64,000 nucleotides of DNA from Stutzerimonas stutzeri (GCA_002339675.1 DDKB01000023.1:299447-363446), one strand, 5' to 3'; shown: positions 51,530 through 60,904, counted from the first letter of the stretch. Numbers and translations: made by a program. Notes: generated by a model from the sequence alone, not told the origin.

Positions 51530-52546
51530 TTACCAACCCACCCCGAAGCCCAGGCTGTAGCGCGTTTCGTCGAGCTCGCTTTCAGCGCCGCTGACGATGT
51601 CCTTTTCGGCTTTCATGTGCAGCGAGGCCCAGTCGGTCACCTTGTAGCGCAGGCCCACTTCGGCATCGAATTCGTAGTCAGCGACGTTTTCCAGCGGTTT
51701 ACCGATTTCGCCGTTGCTGAACAGCTCGAAGGTCTTGCCCACCAGATAGCGGTTGTAGCGCCACTTCATCGCCAGCGAGTAGAAGTCCTCGGTGTCCCCG
51801 TTGGCGAACTCGTAGTCGCTGCGGTTGACCAGCGAGGCCAGCGAGAACGCGCCCAACTCGTTGTCCCAGAACTGATAGCCCGGGCCGGTACCCAGGGTGC
51901 GCTGCCGGCGAACGTCTTCGATCTTGTCGCGCTTGTATTCCAGGCGCCCCTGCCAGAACCAGTGCTCGTCGAGGAAGCGGTCCAGCGCGTATTCGGCATC
52001 CCAGTTGTCGGTGGCCGTGACGCCGTCGCGGAACTCGCGGTTGTAGTTGGCGGTGGCGTTGTGGCGCCACAGCCCGTGTCGGGCCGAGGTGTCAAAGGAC
52101 AGGTCGTAGTCGTCGGTGTCGGTCTCGGCACGCTTGTAGTCCACGGCGACATCGACGTTGCCCTTCCAGGTAAGGTCCTGAATCAGCGGCTTGGGATGGA
52201 TAATCTGCGTAATGCTGGACAGCGCGACGGTACGCGGGGCCCCGCCGTTGCTCAGCACCACCTTGCCATCCTCGGCGGCCTGCAGGGACTTGGCCACCTC
52301 ACCGGTGATCTGGTCCTGCTTGATCATCAGCTTCTGGTCGCTTTCGAGCGTCGCCACCTGGCTCCACTTGACCGGTATGGAGCCGCCATACGCGGTTTCG
52401 ATGAGTAGCTTGCCGCCATCCATCACACTGATCTTTCCGGTCAGGCGATCACCGTTCTTCAGCCAGACGGTATCGGCGAAGCTCGGCAGGGACAGCGATG
52501 AAAGGGTGGCGCAAAGCAGGGTCAGAGAGAGCGGTCGGAAGCACAT
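51530..52546 (-). CDS. DUF481 outer-membrane protein
   Basis: Predicted exported beta-rich protein of about 338 aa. The ATG at 52546 gives a normal signal peptide with cleavage after PSFA; the frame is open to 52588 and the longer start cannot be excluded. The N-terminal part DTVWLKNGDRLTGKI has a small beta domain, and the C-terminal about 210 residues form DUF481 with repeated antiparallel strands and an aromatic end (YSLGFGVGW). Members are called salt-stress-induced outer-membrane proteins, but evidence is thin. It converges with the SDR gene. Confidence 0.82.
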   Translation of the reverse strand: MCFRPLSLTLLCATLSSLSLPSFADTVWLKNGDRLTGKISVMDGGKLLIETAYGGSIPVKWSQVATLESDQKLMIKQDQITGEVAKSLQAAEDGKVVLSNGGAPRTVALSSITQIIHPKPLIQDLTWKGNVDVAVDYKRAETDTDDYDLSFDTSARHGLWRHNATANYNREFRDGVTATDNWDAEYALDRFLDEHWFWQGRLEYKRDKIEDVRRQRTLGTGPGYQFWDNELGAFSLASLVNRSDYEFANGDTEDFYSLAMKWRYNRYLVGKTFELFSNGEIGKPLENVADYEFDAEVGLRYKVTDWASLHMKAEKDIVSGAESELDETRYSLGFGVGW

Positions 52547-52674
52547 GAGCCGGGCGATATCCACGGGATAAATGAGAAAGACAGGCATTATCCTTATGCC
52601 AACGCAGACAACAAGCGCGGCCCGCCAAACGGGCCGTCGGCGCCTATCATTGGCCCAGATAGCGGAGCACTAGC

Positions 52675-53046
52675 ATGACCCACGACGCGCAGACCCCACG
52701 GACGAACGCCCTCGCCAGCGATGACGCCCAGACCCGGCGCGCGTCGCTGTACATAGCATTGGCGCAAATTCCCCCGGGCAAGGTCACCAGCTACGGCGAA
52801 CTCGCCGCAACAGCCGGACTCGGCCGCGCCGCGCGCTGGGTCGGGCGGGTGCTGGCACAACTGCCCGACGACACGCGGCTGCCGTGGCATCGAGTAATGG
52901 GCGCTGGCGGCCGCCTGAGCCTGGCGGCCGGCACTGTCGCCGGCGAAGAGCAGCGGGCCCGGTTGCGCGCCGAGGGCGTGATGGTGGTCAACGACCGCGT
53001 CGACATACGTCGGCATGGCTGGAAATCGGCGGAGCACAGCGGGTAG
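52675..53046 (+). CDS. atl: Alkyltransferase-like (ATL) DNA-repair protein
   Basis: Protein of 123 aa related to O6-alkylguanine-DNA alkyltransferase. The active-site PCHRV is PWHRV here, Trp71 replacing the acceptor Cys, as in E. coli Atl (YbaZ). It therefore cannot accept alkyl groups, and in the family it binds O6-alkylguanine lesions and hands them to nucleotide-excision repair. The DNA-binding helix region GKVTSYGELAATAGLGRAARWVG is intact. It diverges from the DUF481 gene and precedes ampG by 12 bp. Confidence 0.9.
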   Translation: MTHDAQTPRTNALASDDAQTRRASLYIALAQIPPGKVTSYGELAATAGLGRAARWVGRVLAQLPDDTRLPWHRVMGAGGRLSLAAGTVAGEEQRARLRAEGVMVVNDRVDIRRHGWKSAEHSG

Positions 53047-53058
53047 AGTGCGCGCTTC

Positions 53059-54774
53059 ATGCCTATCTCCCCAGACCCTATGTCCCGTGATACCTGGCGG
53101 ACCGCCCTCGCCGCCTATGCCAGCCCCGCCTCGCTGACGCTACTGGTGCTCGGCTTCGCCGCGGGCCTGCCGGCAATCCTGGTGTTCTCCACCCTCTCCG
53201 TGTGGTTGCGCGAGGCCGGCGTGTCGCGCGAAACCATCGGCTTTGCCAGCTGGATCAGCCTGGCCTACGCCTTCAAGTGGGTCTGGTCGCCGATGCTCGA
53301 CCAGTGGCGCCTGCCCTGGATTGGCGGACTGGGCCGACGGCGCTCCTGGCTGGTGCTGTCGCAGGCGGTAATCGCCATCGGCCTGGTGGGCATGGCCCTG
53401 TGTAACCCTCAGAGCAACCTGACGCTGCTCATTGCGCTGGCCGTCGCAGTCGCCTTCGCCTCGGCCACCCAGGACATCGCCATCGATGCCTACCGGCTCG
53501 AGATCGCCGAGGACAAGCTGCAGGCAACGCTCGCCGCCAGCTACATGACCGGTTACCGCATCGCCATGCTGCTGGCCAGCGCCGGCGCGCTGTTTCTCGC
53601 CGAATGGCTGGGCTCGAGCAACCTGGCCTACAGCCAGGCGGCCTGGACCACCACCTACATCGTGTTCGCCGCGCTGATCCTGCCCGGCCTGCTGACCAGC
53701 CTGCTGATCCCCGAACCGCAGGCGGGCGCGCCGCTGCCGAGCGAACCCTCGGCCTACAGCTTCAACCACCAGCTGGCTTCGGTGGGCCTGCTGCTGGTGC
53801 TGCTGATCTCGCTGCCGGCGATGATCAATGCGCTGATCGCCCAGGCCTGGCCGCGTGCGGCGCTTTACCTGCTGTTCATCGTCGGCTCGCTGTCGCCGGT
53901 CGGCCTGAGCCTGTTGGTGCCGGTGCGCCAGATGTTCCACCAGGCCAAGCAGCGGCAGCGCCCCCGCCACTTCGACTTCGTGCACCAGGCCGTCTCGGTG
54001 CTTCTGCTGATCATCCTGCTGGTCGCTGCCGGCGGCATGTTCAAATCGTTCTGGGGCGGCTACTGGCCACGCGGGACCATGTACCTGCTGATCTGCTGGG
54101 GCTGCCTGTCCGCTCCCGGCCGCATCCTCATGGGCCCGGTCCTGACGCCGATCACCGATTTCATCCTGCGCTATCGCTGGCAGGCCCTGCTGCTGCTCGG
54201 GCTGATCGCGACCTACCGAATGTCCGACACGGTGATGGGCGTGATGGCCAACGTCTTCTATATCGACCAGGGCTTTTCCAAGGACCAGATCGCCAGCGTC
54301 AGCAAGTTGTTCGGCCTGATCATGACCCTGCTCGGGGCGGCGTTCGGCGGGCTGCTGATCGTGCGGTTCAGCATCCTGCCGATCCTCTTCCTCGGCGGCC
54401 TCGCCTCGGCCGCCACCAACCTCATGTTCGTCGCGCTGGTGGGCATGGGCGCCAACCTGAACATGCTGATCGTCACCATCTCCTGCGACAACTTCAGCGG
54501 CGGCCTGGCATCGACCGCGTTCGTGGCCTATCTCTCGAGCCTGACCAACCTCAAGTTTTCCGCCACGCAGTACGCGCTGCTCAGCTCGCTGATGCTGCTG
54601 CTACCGCGCCTGATCGGCGGCTACTCAGGGGTGATGGTCGAACACCTGGGCTACAGCGACTTCTTCCTCGTCACCGCCCTGCTCGGCGTGCCGACGCTGG
54701 TGCTCATCGCCTGGCAATGGTTGCGAAGCCGCCAGCAGCCGGAGACGCGCGACCCCGTGGCCGCCAGCGAATAA
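53059..54774 (+). CDS. ampG: Muropeptide permease AmpG
   Basis: Inner-membrane major-facilitator transporter of 571 aa that imports GlcNAc-anhydro-MurNAc muropeptides for wall recycling and AmpC beta-lactamase signalling. FAAGLPAILVFSTLSVWLREAGVSRETIG and the following SLAYAFKWVWSPMLDQ, read in parts, are AmpG markers. About 14 hydrophobic segments are predicted, as in Pseudomonas AmpG. Two ATGs (53059, 53080) are possible, both with weak ribosome-binding sites. Confidence 0.93.
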   Translation: MPISPDPMSRDTWRTALAAYASPASLTLLVLGFAAGLPAILVFSTLSVWLREAGVSRETIGFASWISLAYAFKWVWSPMLDQWRLPWIGGLGRRRSWLVLSQAVIAIGLVGMALCNPQSNLTLLIALAVAVAFASATQDIAIDAYRLEIAEDKLQATLAASYMTGYRIAMLLASAGALFLAEWLGSSNLAYSQAAWTTTYIVFAALILPGLLTSLLIPEPQAGAPLPSEPSAYSFNHQLASVGLLLVLLISLPAMINALIAQAWPRAALYLLFIVGSLSPVGLSLLVPVRQMFHQAKQRQRPRHFDFVHQAVSVLLLIILLVAAGGMFKSFWGGYWPRGTMYLLICWGCLSAPGRILMGPVLTPITDFILRYRWQALLLLGLIATYRMSDTVMGVMANVFYIDQGFSKDQIASVSKLFGLIMTLLGAAFGGLLIVRFSILPILFLGGLASAATNLMFVALVGMGANLNMLIVTISCDNFSGGLASTAFVAYLSSLTNLKFSATQYALLSSLMLLLPRLIGGYSGVMVEHLGYSDFFLVTALLGVPTLVLIAWQWLRSRQQPETRDPVAASE

Positions 54775-54779
54775 CCGAG

Positions 54780-54801
54780 AAAAGCCGGCGGATGCCGGCT
54801 T
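54780..54801 (-). terminator. Hairpin terminator between convergent ampG and mscS-like genes
   Basis: AAGCCGGC at 54782-54789 pairs with GCCGGCTT at 54794-54801. The adjacent A-run gives a T-run on the minus strand, so it mainly ends the mscS-like gene and may act for both. Confidence 0.8.
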
Positions 54802-54813
54802 CGATCGTCGGGT

Positions 54814-55638
54814 TCAGCTCTGCACCAGATGTACCACGCGCTGGGGGAACGGAATGCCGATACCGGCCTCGTCGAAACGCTCCTTCAGCAGCTCGGTGAA
54901 GCCGAAGGTCACCGGCCAGAAGTCGCCAGTGGCGACCCACACCCGCAGCGACAGATTGACCGAGCTGTCGCCCAGCCCGGTGACGTGCACTACCGGCTCC
55001 GGGTCGCGCAGCACACGCTCGTCCTCGGCCAGTTCCAGCAGGATCTTGCGTGCCAGCTTGATGTCGGCGCCATAGTCGATGCCGACATTGATGTCGGCGC
55101 GGCGCCGCGGCTCGCGTGAATAGTTGGTGATATGACCGTTGGACAGGCTGCCGTTGGGCACCACGATGGTCTTGTTGTCGGCCGACTTGAGCACGGTATG
55201 GAAGATCTGAATCGAGTGCACCGTCCCGGCGACGCCCTGGGCTTCGATCCACTCGCCGACCCGGATCGGTCGGAACATCAGGATCAGCACGCCGCCAGCG
55301 AAGTTCGCCAGGCTGCCCTGCAGGGCCAGGCCGATTGCCAGGCCTGCGGCACCGATCATCGCGATGAACGAGGTGGTTTCGACGCCAATCATCGAGGCGA
55401 CGCTGATCAACAGCAGCACCTTGAGCGCGATGCCGGCCAGGCTTTCGATGAAGCCGTGCAACGACGGGTCGACCTGGCGCCGCTGCAGCAGCAGGCCGAT
55501 CTTGCCGACCAGGGTATTGATCAGCCACCAGCCGATGAGAAAGGTCACCAGCGCCAGCAGCACTTGCGCGCCGTATTGCAGAACGACCGGCAGCCAGGTC
55601 TCGGAAAGGTCTATCAGGTAATCGACACTGAAATCCAT
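54814..55638 (-). CDS. Small-conductance mechanosensitive channel (MscS family)
   Basis: Inner-membrane tension-gated channel subunit of 274 aa from the ATG at 55638 (GGAGA upstream). Three membrane helices cover residues about 14-125. The pore helix has the typical Gly/Ala-rich GAAGLAIGLALQGSLANFAGG. The beta domain begins RPIRVGEWIEAQGVAGTV, followed by the alpha/beta C-terminal part. Length is close to E. coli MscS (286 aa). It protects against osmotic downshock. Confidence 0.94.
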   Translation of the reverse strand: MDFSVDYLIDLSETWLPVVLQYGAQVLLALVTFLIGWWLINTLVGKIGLLLQRRQVDPSLHGFIESLAGIALKVLLLISVASMIGVETTSFIAMIGAAGLAIGLALQGSLANFAGGVLILMFRPIRVGEWIEAQGVAGTVHSIQIFHTVLKSADNKTIVVPNGSLSNGHITNYSREPRRRADINVGIDYGADIKLARKILLELAEDERVLRDPEPVVHVTGLGDSSVNLSLRVWVATGDFWPVTFGFTELLKERFDEAGIGIPFPQRVVHLVQS

Positions 55639-55728
55639 CAGTAGCAGTCTCCAGGGGCACCGGGCGCGGCCGCTGGGGCAGACGCGCACCGGAAAAAGCG
55701 GGAAATGGCACCCGGACGGTGCGCGGGG

Positions 55729-56208
55729 TCAGTCGCGGAAGTTGTTGAACTGCAGCGGCATGCCGAAATCCTTGGCACGCAGGTGCGCGATGGCTTCCTG
55801 CAGGTCGTCACGCTTCTTGCCGGTGACACGGACCTGCTCACCCTGGATCGCCGCCTGCACCTTGAGCTTGGCGTCCTTGATGTGCGCCACGATCTTCTTC
55901 GCCAGCTCCTTGTCGATGCCCTCGCGGAGCATCACTTCCTGCTTGACCGTCTTGCCGGACGGATAGGGATCCTTGAACTCCAGGCACTGGATATCGATCT
56001 TGCGCTTGACCAGGCTCAACTTGAGGATTTCCAGCATCTGCTCCAATTGGAAATCCGCGTCGGCGGTCAGGTTGACGGTCAGTTCCTTGAGTTCGAAACT
56101 GCCTTTGCCACGCAAATCGTAGCGCCTGTCCAGCTCTTTGACGGCGTTGTCGACTGCGTTGGTGACTTCGTGCTTGTCCAGTTCGGACACCACGTCGAAC
56201 GAGGGCAT
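55729..56208 (-). CDS. yajQ: YajQ family nucleotide-binding protein
   Basis: Cytosolic protein of 159 aa, starting at the ATG at 56208 with GGAGG 7 bases upstream. MPSFDVVSELDKHEVTNAVDNA and VRVTGKKRDDLQEAIAHLRA are diagnostic. Two ferredoxin-like folds are expected. Members bind c-di-GMP in Xanthomonas and P. aeruginosa, linking it to the many c-di-GMP genes in this window. It diverges from the response regulator at 56359. Confidence 0.96.
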   Translation of the reverse strand: MPSFDVVSELDKHEVTNAVDNAVKELDRRYDLRGKGSFELKELTVNLTADADFQLEQMLEILKLSLVKRKIDIQCLEFKDPYPSGKTVKQEVMLREGIDKELAKKIVAHIKDAKLKVQAAIQGEQVRVTGKKRDDLQEAIAHLRAKDFGMPLQFNNFRD

Positions 56209-56358
56209 GGCTTTCCTCCACAATGGTAACGGCGTGATCCTGTGATCCAGCGCGCGTAGCTTGACGGTTCAAATGGGCCATCATTATAACTGCTCAAGCA
56301 GACAACACCCGGTCGCCGTCGCCTTCAGGCCGCCTCTCCTTCCTCACTGAGCCCTTCA

Positions 56359-57324
56359 ATGCCCAACCCCCAACTCAGCATCCTGGTGGTCGACGACGCC
56401 AAGTTCTCCAGCGTCATGATCGGCCGCGCGCTGGCCAGGGCGGGCTACCAGGACGTTCGTTTTGCCAACAGTGCAAGCGCGGCGCTGGCGCTCATCGAGC
56501 AGCGGCCGACCAACATCCTGCTCGCCGACTGGCTGATGCCGGAGATGGACGGCCTCGAGCTGACCGCGCAGGTGCGCCAGCAGGACGAAATGTCCGACCA
56601 CTATACCTACATCATCCTGCTGACCGGACGCGACGGCGAGGACGTGCTGCACAAGGCCTTCGACCAGGGCGTCGACGATTTCATCGGCAAGTCGGTGATG
56701 AACGAACAGCTTGTACCGCGGGTGTACGCGGCCGACCGCCTCTGCGGCTCGCTGCAACGGCTGATGCGCGAGAACCGCCTGCTTACCGAGAACATCGCCA
56801 GCTTAGAGCAGCGCAACCTGATCGATCCGGTGACCGGCCTGGGCAACCGCCGCTACCTGCTGCAGCGCCTCGGCGACAGCCTGCGCCAGCTCGAGAGCCG
56901 CGGCGGTGCCCTGTGCTACCTGGTCATCGGCCTGCCCGACATCGCCAGCCAGCGCGAGCGCTACGGCAACCCGTTCCAGCAGGAACTGATGCGCGGCGTG
57001 GCCCGGCGCCTGCAGCAGCTGTTGCGGCCCCTCGACGTGCTGACGCGCCTCGACGACCGCCATTTCGGCGTGCTGACGCTCATCGATGACCTGCGGGCTT
57101 GCTCGCCGAGCAGTTTCAAGCGCCTGCATGAAGGGCTGAACCTCAAGGCCTTCAAGACCAGCGAGGGCTTCATCTCGATCAGGGCCGGAATCGGCATGCT
57201 CAGCCTCGATGCCGGCGCGCTGCCGCTCGATGCGCAGACCCTGGTGGCCCGTGCCGAAGCCCTGCTGCCCGATGCCTACGCCACCGGCCGCATCGTCCCC
57301 CTGCGTCTCAAGCAGCCGGCCTGA
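56359..57324 (+). CDS. Response regulator with degenerate GGDEF output domain
   Basis: Two-component regulator of 321 aa. The receiver domain (residues 1-125) has the acidic pair Asp12-Asp13, the phosphoacceptor Asp57 in ADWLMPEMDG, and Lys in FIGKSVMN. A helical linker leads to a GGDEF-like domain (about 160-320) with DPVTGLGNRRYLLQRLGD, but the active-site loop reads LDDRHFGVL in place of GGDEF, so cyclase activity is unlikely. It may bind c-di-GMP or act by protein contact. Its stop overlaps the panE start, and a sensor kinase follows panE, its likely partner. Confidence 0.9.
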   Translation: MPNPQLSILVVDDAKFSSVMIGRALARAGYQDVRFANSASAALALIEQRPTNILLADWLMPEMDGLELTAQVRQQDEMSDHYTYIILLTGRDGEDVLHKAFDQGVDDFIGKSVMNEQLVPRVYAADRLCGSLQRLMRENRLLTENIASLEQRNLIDPVTGLGNRRYLLQRLGDSLRQLESRGGALCYLVIGLPDIASQRERYGNPFQQELMRGVARRLQQLLRPLDVLTRLDDRHFGVLTLIDDLRACSPSSFKRLHEGLNLKAFKTSEGFISIRAGIGMLSLDAGALPLDAQTLVARAEALLPDAYATGRIVPLRLKQPA

Positions 57325-58241
57325 TGAGCGTGACCTGGCACGTCCTCGGCGCCGGCAGCCTCGGCGGGCTCTGGGCGGCCCGACTGTTCCGCGCCGGCAT
57401 CCCGACGCGCCTGATTTTGCGCAACCAGCCGCGGCTCGCCGACTACAGGGCCGCCGGCGGCCTGACGCTGAGCGAAGGAGGCGGGCGCCAGTGCTACCCG
57501 GTGCCCGCCGAACGGCCTGACCATCAGGCGCCGATCGAGCGGCTGCTGGTCGCCTGCAAGGCCTACGATGCCGAGGCGGCGGTCGCCGAGGTAGCGCCTC
57601 GGCTGGCACCCGGCGCGGAGCTGCTGCTCTTGCAGAACGGGATCGGCAGTCAGCAGGCGATCGCAGCGCGCTGGCCGGACTGCCGCTGCGTGTTCATCTC
57701 CAGCACCGAGGGCGCCTACCGCGAGCCCGGCTTTCGCATCGTCCACGCCGGAATCGGCCACAACTGGCTGGGTGCGCCAGGGCGTCCGCAGCGTCCCGCG
57801 TGGCTGGCCGACCTCGACGCCGCCGGCATTCCCTGCGACTGGACCGAGGCGATAACCGGCAAGCTGTGGCGCAAGCTGGCGATCAACAGCGCCATCAACC
57901 CGCTGACGGTGCTGCACGATTGCCGCAACGGCGCGCTGCTGGCACAGGCCGCGTCACTGCATGCGCTGTGCGACGAACTGGCCCAGCTGCTGCGCGCCTG
58001 CGGCGAAGCGGAGGCAGCCGACGGGCTCGAGGCGCAGGTCCTGCAGATCATCGCTGCCACCGCCGACAATTACTCGTCCATGCATCAGGACGTGCACAAC
58101 GGCCGCCGTACCGAGGTCGGCTCGTTGCTCGGCCAGGCCTGCCAGGCGGCCCGGCTGCAGGGGCTGGCGACGCCGGCACTGGACAGCCTCCTCAAACAGC
58201 TCCAGCACCTGCTGCGCAAGCGCGGATTGCCCGTCGACTGA
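57324..58241 (+). CDS. panE: 2-dehydropantoate 2-reductase
   Basis: NADPH-dependent reductase of 305 aa that makes pantoate for coenzyme A. The Rossmann motif is GAGSLGGLWAARL at residues 9-21, LLLLQNGIGSQQAI carries the conserved Asn, and the catalytic Lys-containing ITGKLWRKLAINSAINPLTVL is clear, with a conserved Ser/Glu region near SSMHQDVHNGRRTEVGSLLG. The start overlaps the preceding stop (TGATG). Its position between a response regulator and a sensor kinase is conserved in pseudomonads from memory, without a known reason. Confidence 0.92.
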   Translation: MSVTWHVLGAGSLGGLWAARLFRAGIPTRLILRNQPRLADYRAAGGLTLSEGGGRQCYPVPAERPDHQAPIERLLVACKAYDAEAAVAEVAPRLAPGAELLLLQNGIGSQQAIAARWPDCRCVFISSTEGAYREPGFRIVHAGIGHNWLGAPGRPQRPAWLADLDAAGIPCDWTEAITGKLWRKLAINSAINPLTVLHDCRNGALLAQAASLHALCDELAQLLRACGEAEAADGLEAQVLQIIAATADNYSSMHQDVHNGRRTEVGSLLGQACQAARLQGLATPALDSLLKQLQHLLRKRGLPVD

Positions 58242-58283
58242 GCCGCCGCTACCCTGCGGGGACGCCCCTCGTCCGTGCCTGCC

Positions 58284-60302
58284 ATGACCCTGCGCCAGCG
58301 TCTTGAAAACCTCCCGGTCGGCCGCAAGTTGCTGATCGCCCTGCTTGTGCTGCTTGCCGCCGTGCTGCTGGTGTCCAACCTGGCGTTCATCAGCGCGGCC
58401 TACTGGATTTCGCGCCAGAGCGTGGCGCCACAGGCCATGCATACCCTCGGCGCCCTGTTTGCCACGCCCGAACTGAGCGCCCGCGCGCTGACCTCCCAGG
58501 CGGCGGCCAATGAACTGCTGCAGAAGCTCGACGATTACGCGCCCCTGCGTGCGGCAGTGATCTACGACAGCGCCGGAAACAGCCTGGGCCAGCTCTACCG
58601 CGGCGATCCCCTCGATCTGCCGCAGCGCATCGACGCGCTCGACGCCTGGCAGAAGACCGAGATGCGCGCCAACCTGCTGGTCGAACTGCCCAGGCCCGGC
58701 GGCGGGACGCCCGGGCATCTGCTGATCGTCGCCAGCAGCGAACTGCCTGGTGCCTTCTACACCGGCACGCTGACCGCGAGCCTGGCCATCCTGGTCGCCA
58801 GCCTGCTGCTCTGGGCGCTTGTGGCGCGACAGATCCGCCGGCTCATCAGCCGCCCGATCCGCGACCTCGAAGCCCTGTCGCGCCAGGTCACCCGCGAGGA
58901 GAACTACGCGCTGCGGGCCACCGCGCGCAACCGGGACGAAATCGGCCGTCTCGCCGATGCCTTCAACACCATGCTGTCGCGCATGGAGGCCCGCGAACAG
59001 CAGCTCAAGCGCGCCCGCGATGACGCCCAGGAAGCCTTCGACCACGCTCAGGGCCTGGCCGAGGAAACCCGCCACTCGAACCGTAAACTGGAGCTCGAGG
59101 TCCAGGTCCGCAGCAAGATCGAAAAGAAACTCACCGGGTTCCAGAACTACCTCAACAGCATCATCGACTCGATGCCCTCGGTGCTTATCGCCCTCGATGA
59201 GCAGCTCTATGTGACCCAGTGGAATCAGCAAGCCAGCGTGCTTTCCGGCACCTCCCTCGACGACGCGCTGAACCAGCCCGTGTTCATCGCCTTCGAGCCG
59301 CTCAAGCCGTTTCTGACACAGATCCGTCGGACTTCAGAGCGGCATCAGGTGGAAACCATCGAGCGCGTCACCTGGGTCGTCAACGAGGAGCCCCGGCACT
59401 TTGCCCTGACCTGCTATCCCCTGATGGGCGGTGGCGGACGCGGCGTGGTGATCCGCATCGACGACATCACCGAACGCATCAACATGGAAGAAATCATGGT
59501 GCAGTCCGAAAAAATGCTCTCGGTCGGCAGCCTCGCCGCGGGCATGGCGCACGAGATCAACAACCCGCTCGGCGCCATCCTGCACAACGCGCAAAACATC
59601 CGGCGGCGCCTGTCGCCCGACCTGGAGCGCAACCGCGAGGCTGCCGACGAGACCGGCGTACTGCTCGACTCGGTGAACCAGTATCTGCAACGACGCGAGA
59701 TCCCGCAGCTGCTCGACGGCATCCAGCAAGCCGGCTCGCGGGCCGCGAAAATAGTCAGCCACATGCTCAGCTTCAGCCGGCTGAGCAACCGACAACTGGC
59801 CGACTGCCAGCTGCCGGTGCTGATCGACCAGGCGCTGGAGATCGCCGGGAACGACTTCGCGCTCATCGAGGGCTTCGACTTCCGCGCGATCGAGATCGTG
59901 CGCGAGTTCGACCCCCAGGTCGACCGCGTGCCCTGCATCGGCAACGAGCTGGAACAAGTTCTGCTGAACCTGCTGAAGAACGCCGCGCAGGCTATCCACC
60001 AGCAGCCGGAACGCGTCCGCGGGCAGATCATCCTGCGCACCCGGCTGAACCCGCCCTGGGCGGAAATTCAGGTCGAGGACAACGGTGGCGGCATTCCCGA
60101 GCATGTCCGCAAGCGGATCTTCGAGCCCTTTTTCACCACCAAGGAGGTGGGCCAGGGAACCGGGCTGGGGCTTTCCGTTTCGTATTTCATCATCACCAAC
60201 AATCACAAGGGGCAGATGGAAGTGCAGAGCCGCCCGGGTCAGGGCACGACCTTTACCCTGCGCCTGCCTCTGACGTCCCAGACCGACGCCACCGACAGCT
60301 AG
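58284..60302 (+). CDS. Membrane sensor histidine kinase (HAMP-PAS-HisKA-HATPase)
   Basis: Sensor kinase of 672 aa from the ATG at 58284 (a GTG lies 9 bases earlier). TM1 is at about residues 17-40 and TM2 at about 160-182 around a periplasmic loop of about 120 residues. HAMP, a coiled coil and a PAS domain (YLNSIIDSMPSVLIALDEQL) follow. The phosphoacceptor His423 lies in AAGMAHEINNPLGAI. The ATPase domain has NLLKNAAQA, DNGGGIP and FEPFFTTKEVGQGTGLGLSV. The His-E-I-N-N-P type is common among NtrB-like kinases. The response regulator two genes upstream is its probable partner. Confidence 0.94.
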   Translation: MTLRQRLENLPVGRKLLIALLVLLAAVLLVSNLAFISAAYWISRQSVAPQAMHTLGALFATPELSARALTSQAAANELLQKLDDYAPLRAAVIYDSAGNSLGQLYRGDPLDLPQRIDALDAWQKTEMRANLLVELPRPGGGTPGHLLIVASSELPGAFYTGTLTASLAILVASLLLWALVARQIRRLISRPIRDLEALSRQVTREENYALRATARNRDEIGRLADAFNTMLSRMEAREQQLKRARDDAQEAFDHAQGLAEETRHSNRKLELEVQVRSKIEKKLTGFQNYLNSIIDSMPSVLIALDEQLYVTQWNQQASVLSGTSLDDALNQPVFIAFEPLKPFLTQIRRTSERHQVETIERVTWVVNEEPRHFALTCYPLMGGGGRGVVIRIDDITERINMEEIMVQSEKMLSVGSLAAGMAHEINNPLGAILHNAQNIRRRLSPDLERNREAADETGVLLDSVNQYLQRREIPQLLDGIQQAGSRAAKIVSHMLSFSRLSNRQLADCQLPVLIDQALEIAGNDFALIEGFDFRAIEIVREFDPQVDRVPCIGNELEQVLLNLLKNAAQAIHQQPERVRGQIILRTRLNPPWAEIQVEDNGGGIPEHVRKRIFEPFFTTKEVGQGTGLGLSVSYFIITNNHKGQMEVQSRPGQGTTFTLRLPLTSQTDATDS

Positions 60303-60316
60303 ATAAGGAACCCGCC

Positions 60317-60904
60317 ATGGGCAACCGCCTTTCCAAGATTTACACCCGTACCGGCGACGCCGGGGAGACCGGCCTGGCCGACGGCCGCCGGGTGCCAAAG
60401 GACCATCCGCGCGTCGAGGCGATGGGCGAAATCGATACGCTCAACAGTCAGCTGGGCCTGCTCCTGGCCGAACTGGCCGACGCCCAGGCCCGCTGGCCCG
60501 GCCTGGGCGAGCTGATCGAGGTGCTCGGCCCCTGCCAGCATCGTTTGTTCGATTTGGGCGGCGAGCTGGCCATGCCTGACTATCAGGCGCTTAGCGCAGC
60601 GGAGGTCACCCGGCTGGAGCAGGCAATCGACCACTGGAACGCCGAACTCGGCCCGCTCGAGGATTTCATCATGCCTGGCGGCAGTCGCCTGATCGCGCTG
60701 GCCCACCTGTGCCGCAGCATGGCCCGCACCAGCGAGCGGCGCTGCCAGCAGCTCAACGCGATCGAACCCCTGCGTGCGGTCGGCCTGGCCTACCTCAATC
60801 GCTTGTCCGACCTGTTCTTCGTCGTCGCCCGGCTGATCGCACGCCGCCAGGGCTGCGCCGAGATCCTCTGGCGTGCCGCCGCACCCGCAGACGCCAATGT
60901 CTGA
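60317..60904 (+). CDS. PduO-type ATP:cob(I)alamin adenosyltransferase
   Basis: Cytosolic enzyme of 195 aa that makes adenosylcobalamin from ATP and reduced cobalamin. IYTRTGDAGETGLADGRRVPKD is the ATP-binding N-terminal motif, and the C-terminal half has RSMARTSERRCQQL and YLNRLSDLFFVVAR, the conserved PduO helices. AAGGA at 60305-60309 precedes the ATG. The stop overlaps the next gene by 8 bp. No other cobalamin genes are visible in the window. Confidence 0.95.
   Translation: MGNRLSKIYTRTGDAGETGLADGRRVPKDHPRVEAMGEIDTLNSQLGLLLAELADAQARWPGLGELIEVLGPCQHRLFDLGGELAMPDYQALSAAEVTRLEQAIDHWNAELGPLEDFIMPGGSRLIALAHLCRSMARTSERRCQQLNAIEPLRAVGLAYLNRLSDLFFVVARLIARRQGCAEILWRAAAPADANV

Noticed and set aside
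52604..52640. GC-rich hairpin (CGGCCCG/CGGGCCG at 52618-52636) as a terminator
   Set aside because: It lies between divergent genes and lacks a T-run, so it cannot end either gene.
58088..58097. ACGTGCACAA inside panE as another GntR operator
   Set aside because: Two mismatches and a position within coding sequence, so chance is the simplest explanation.
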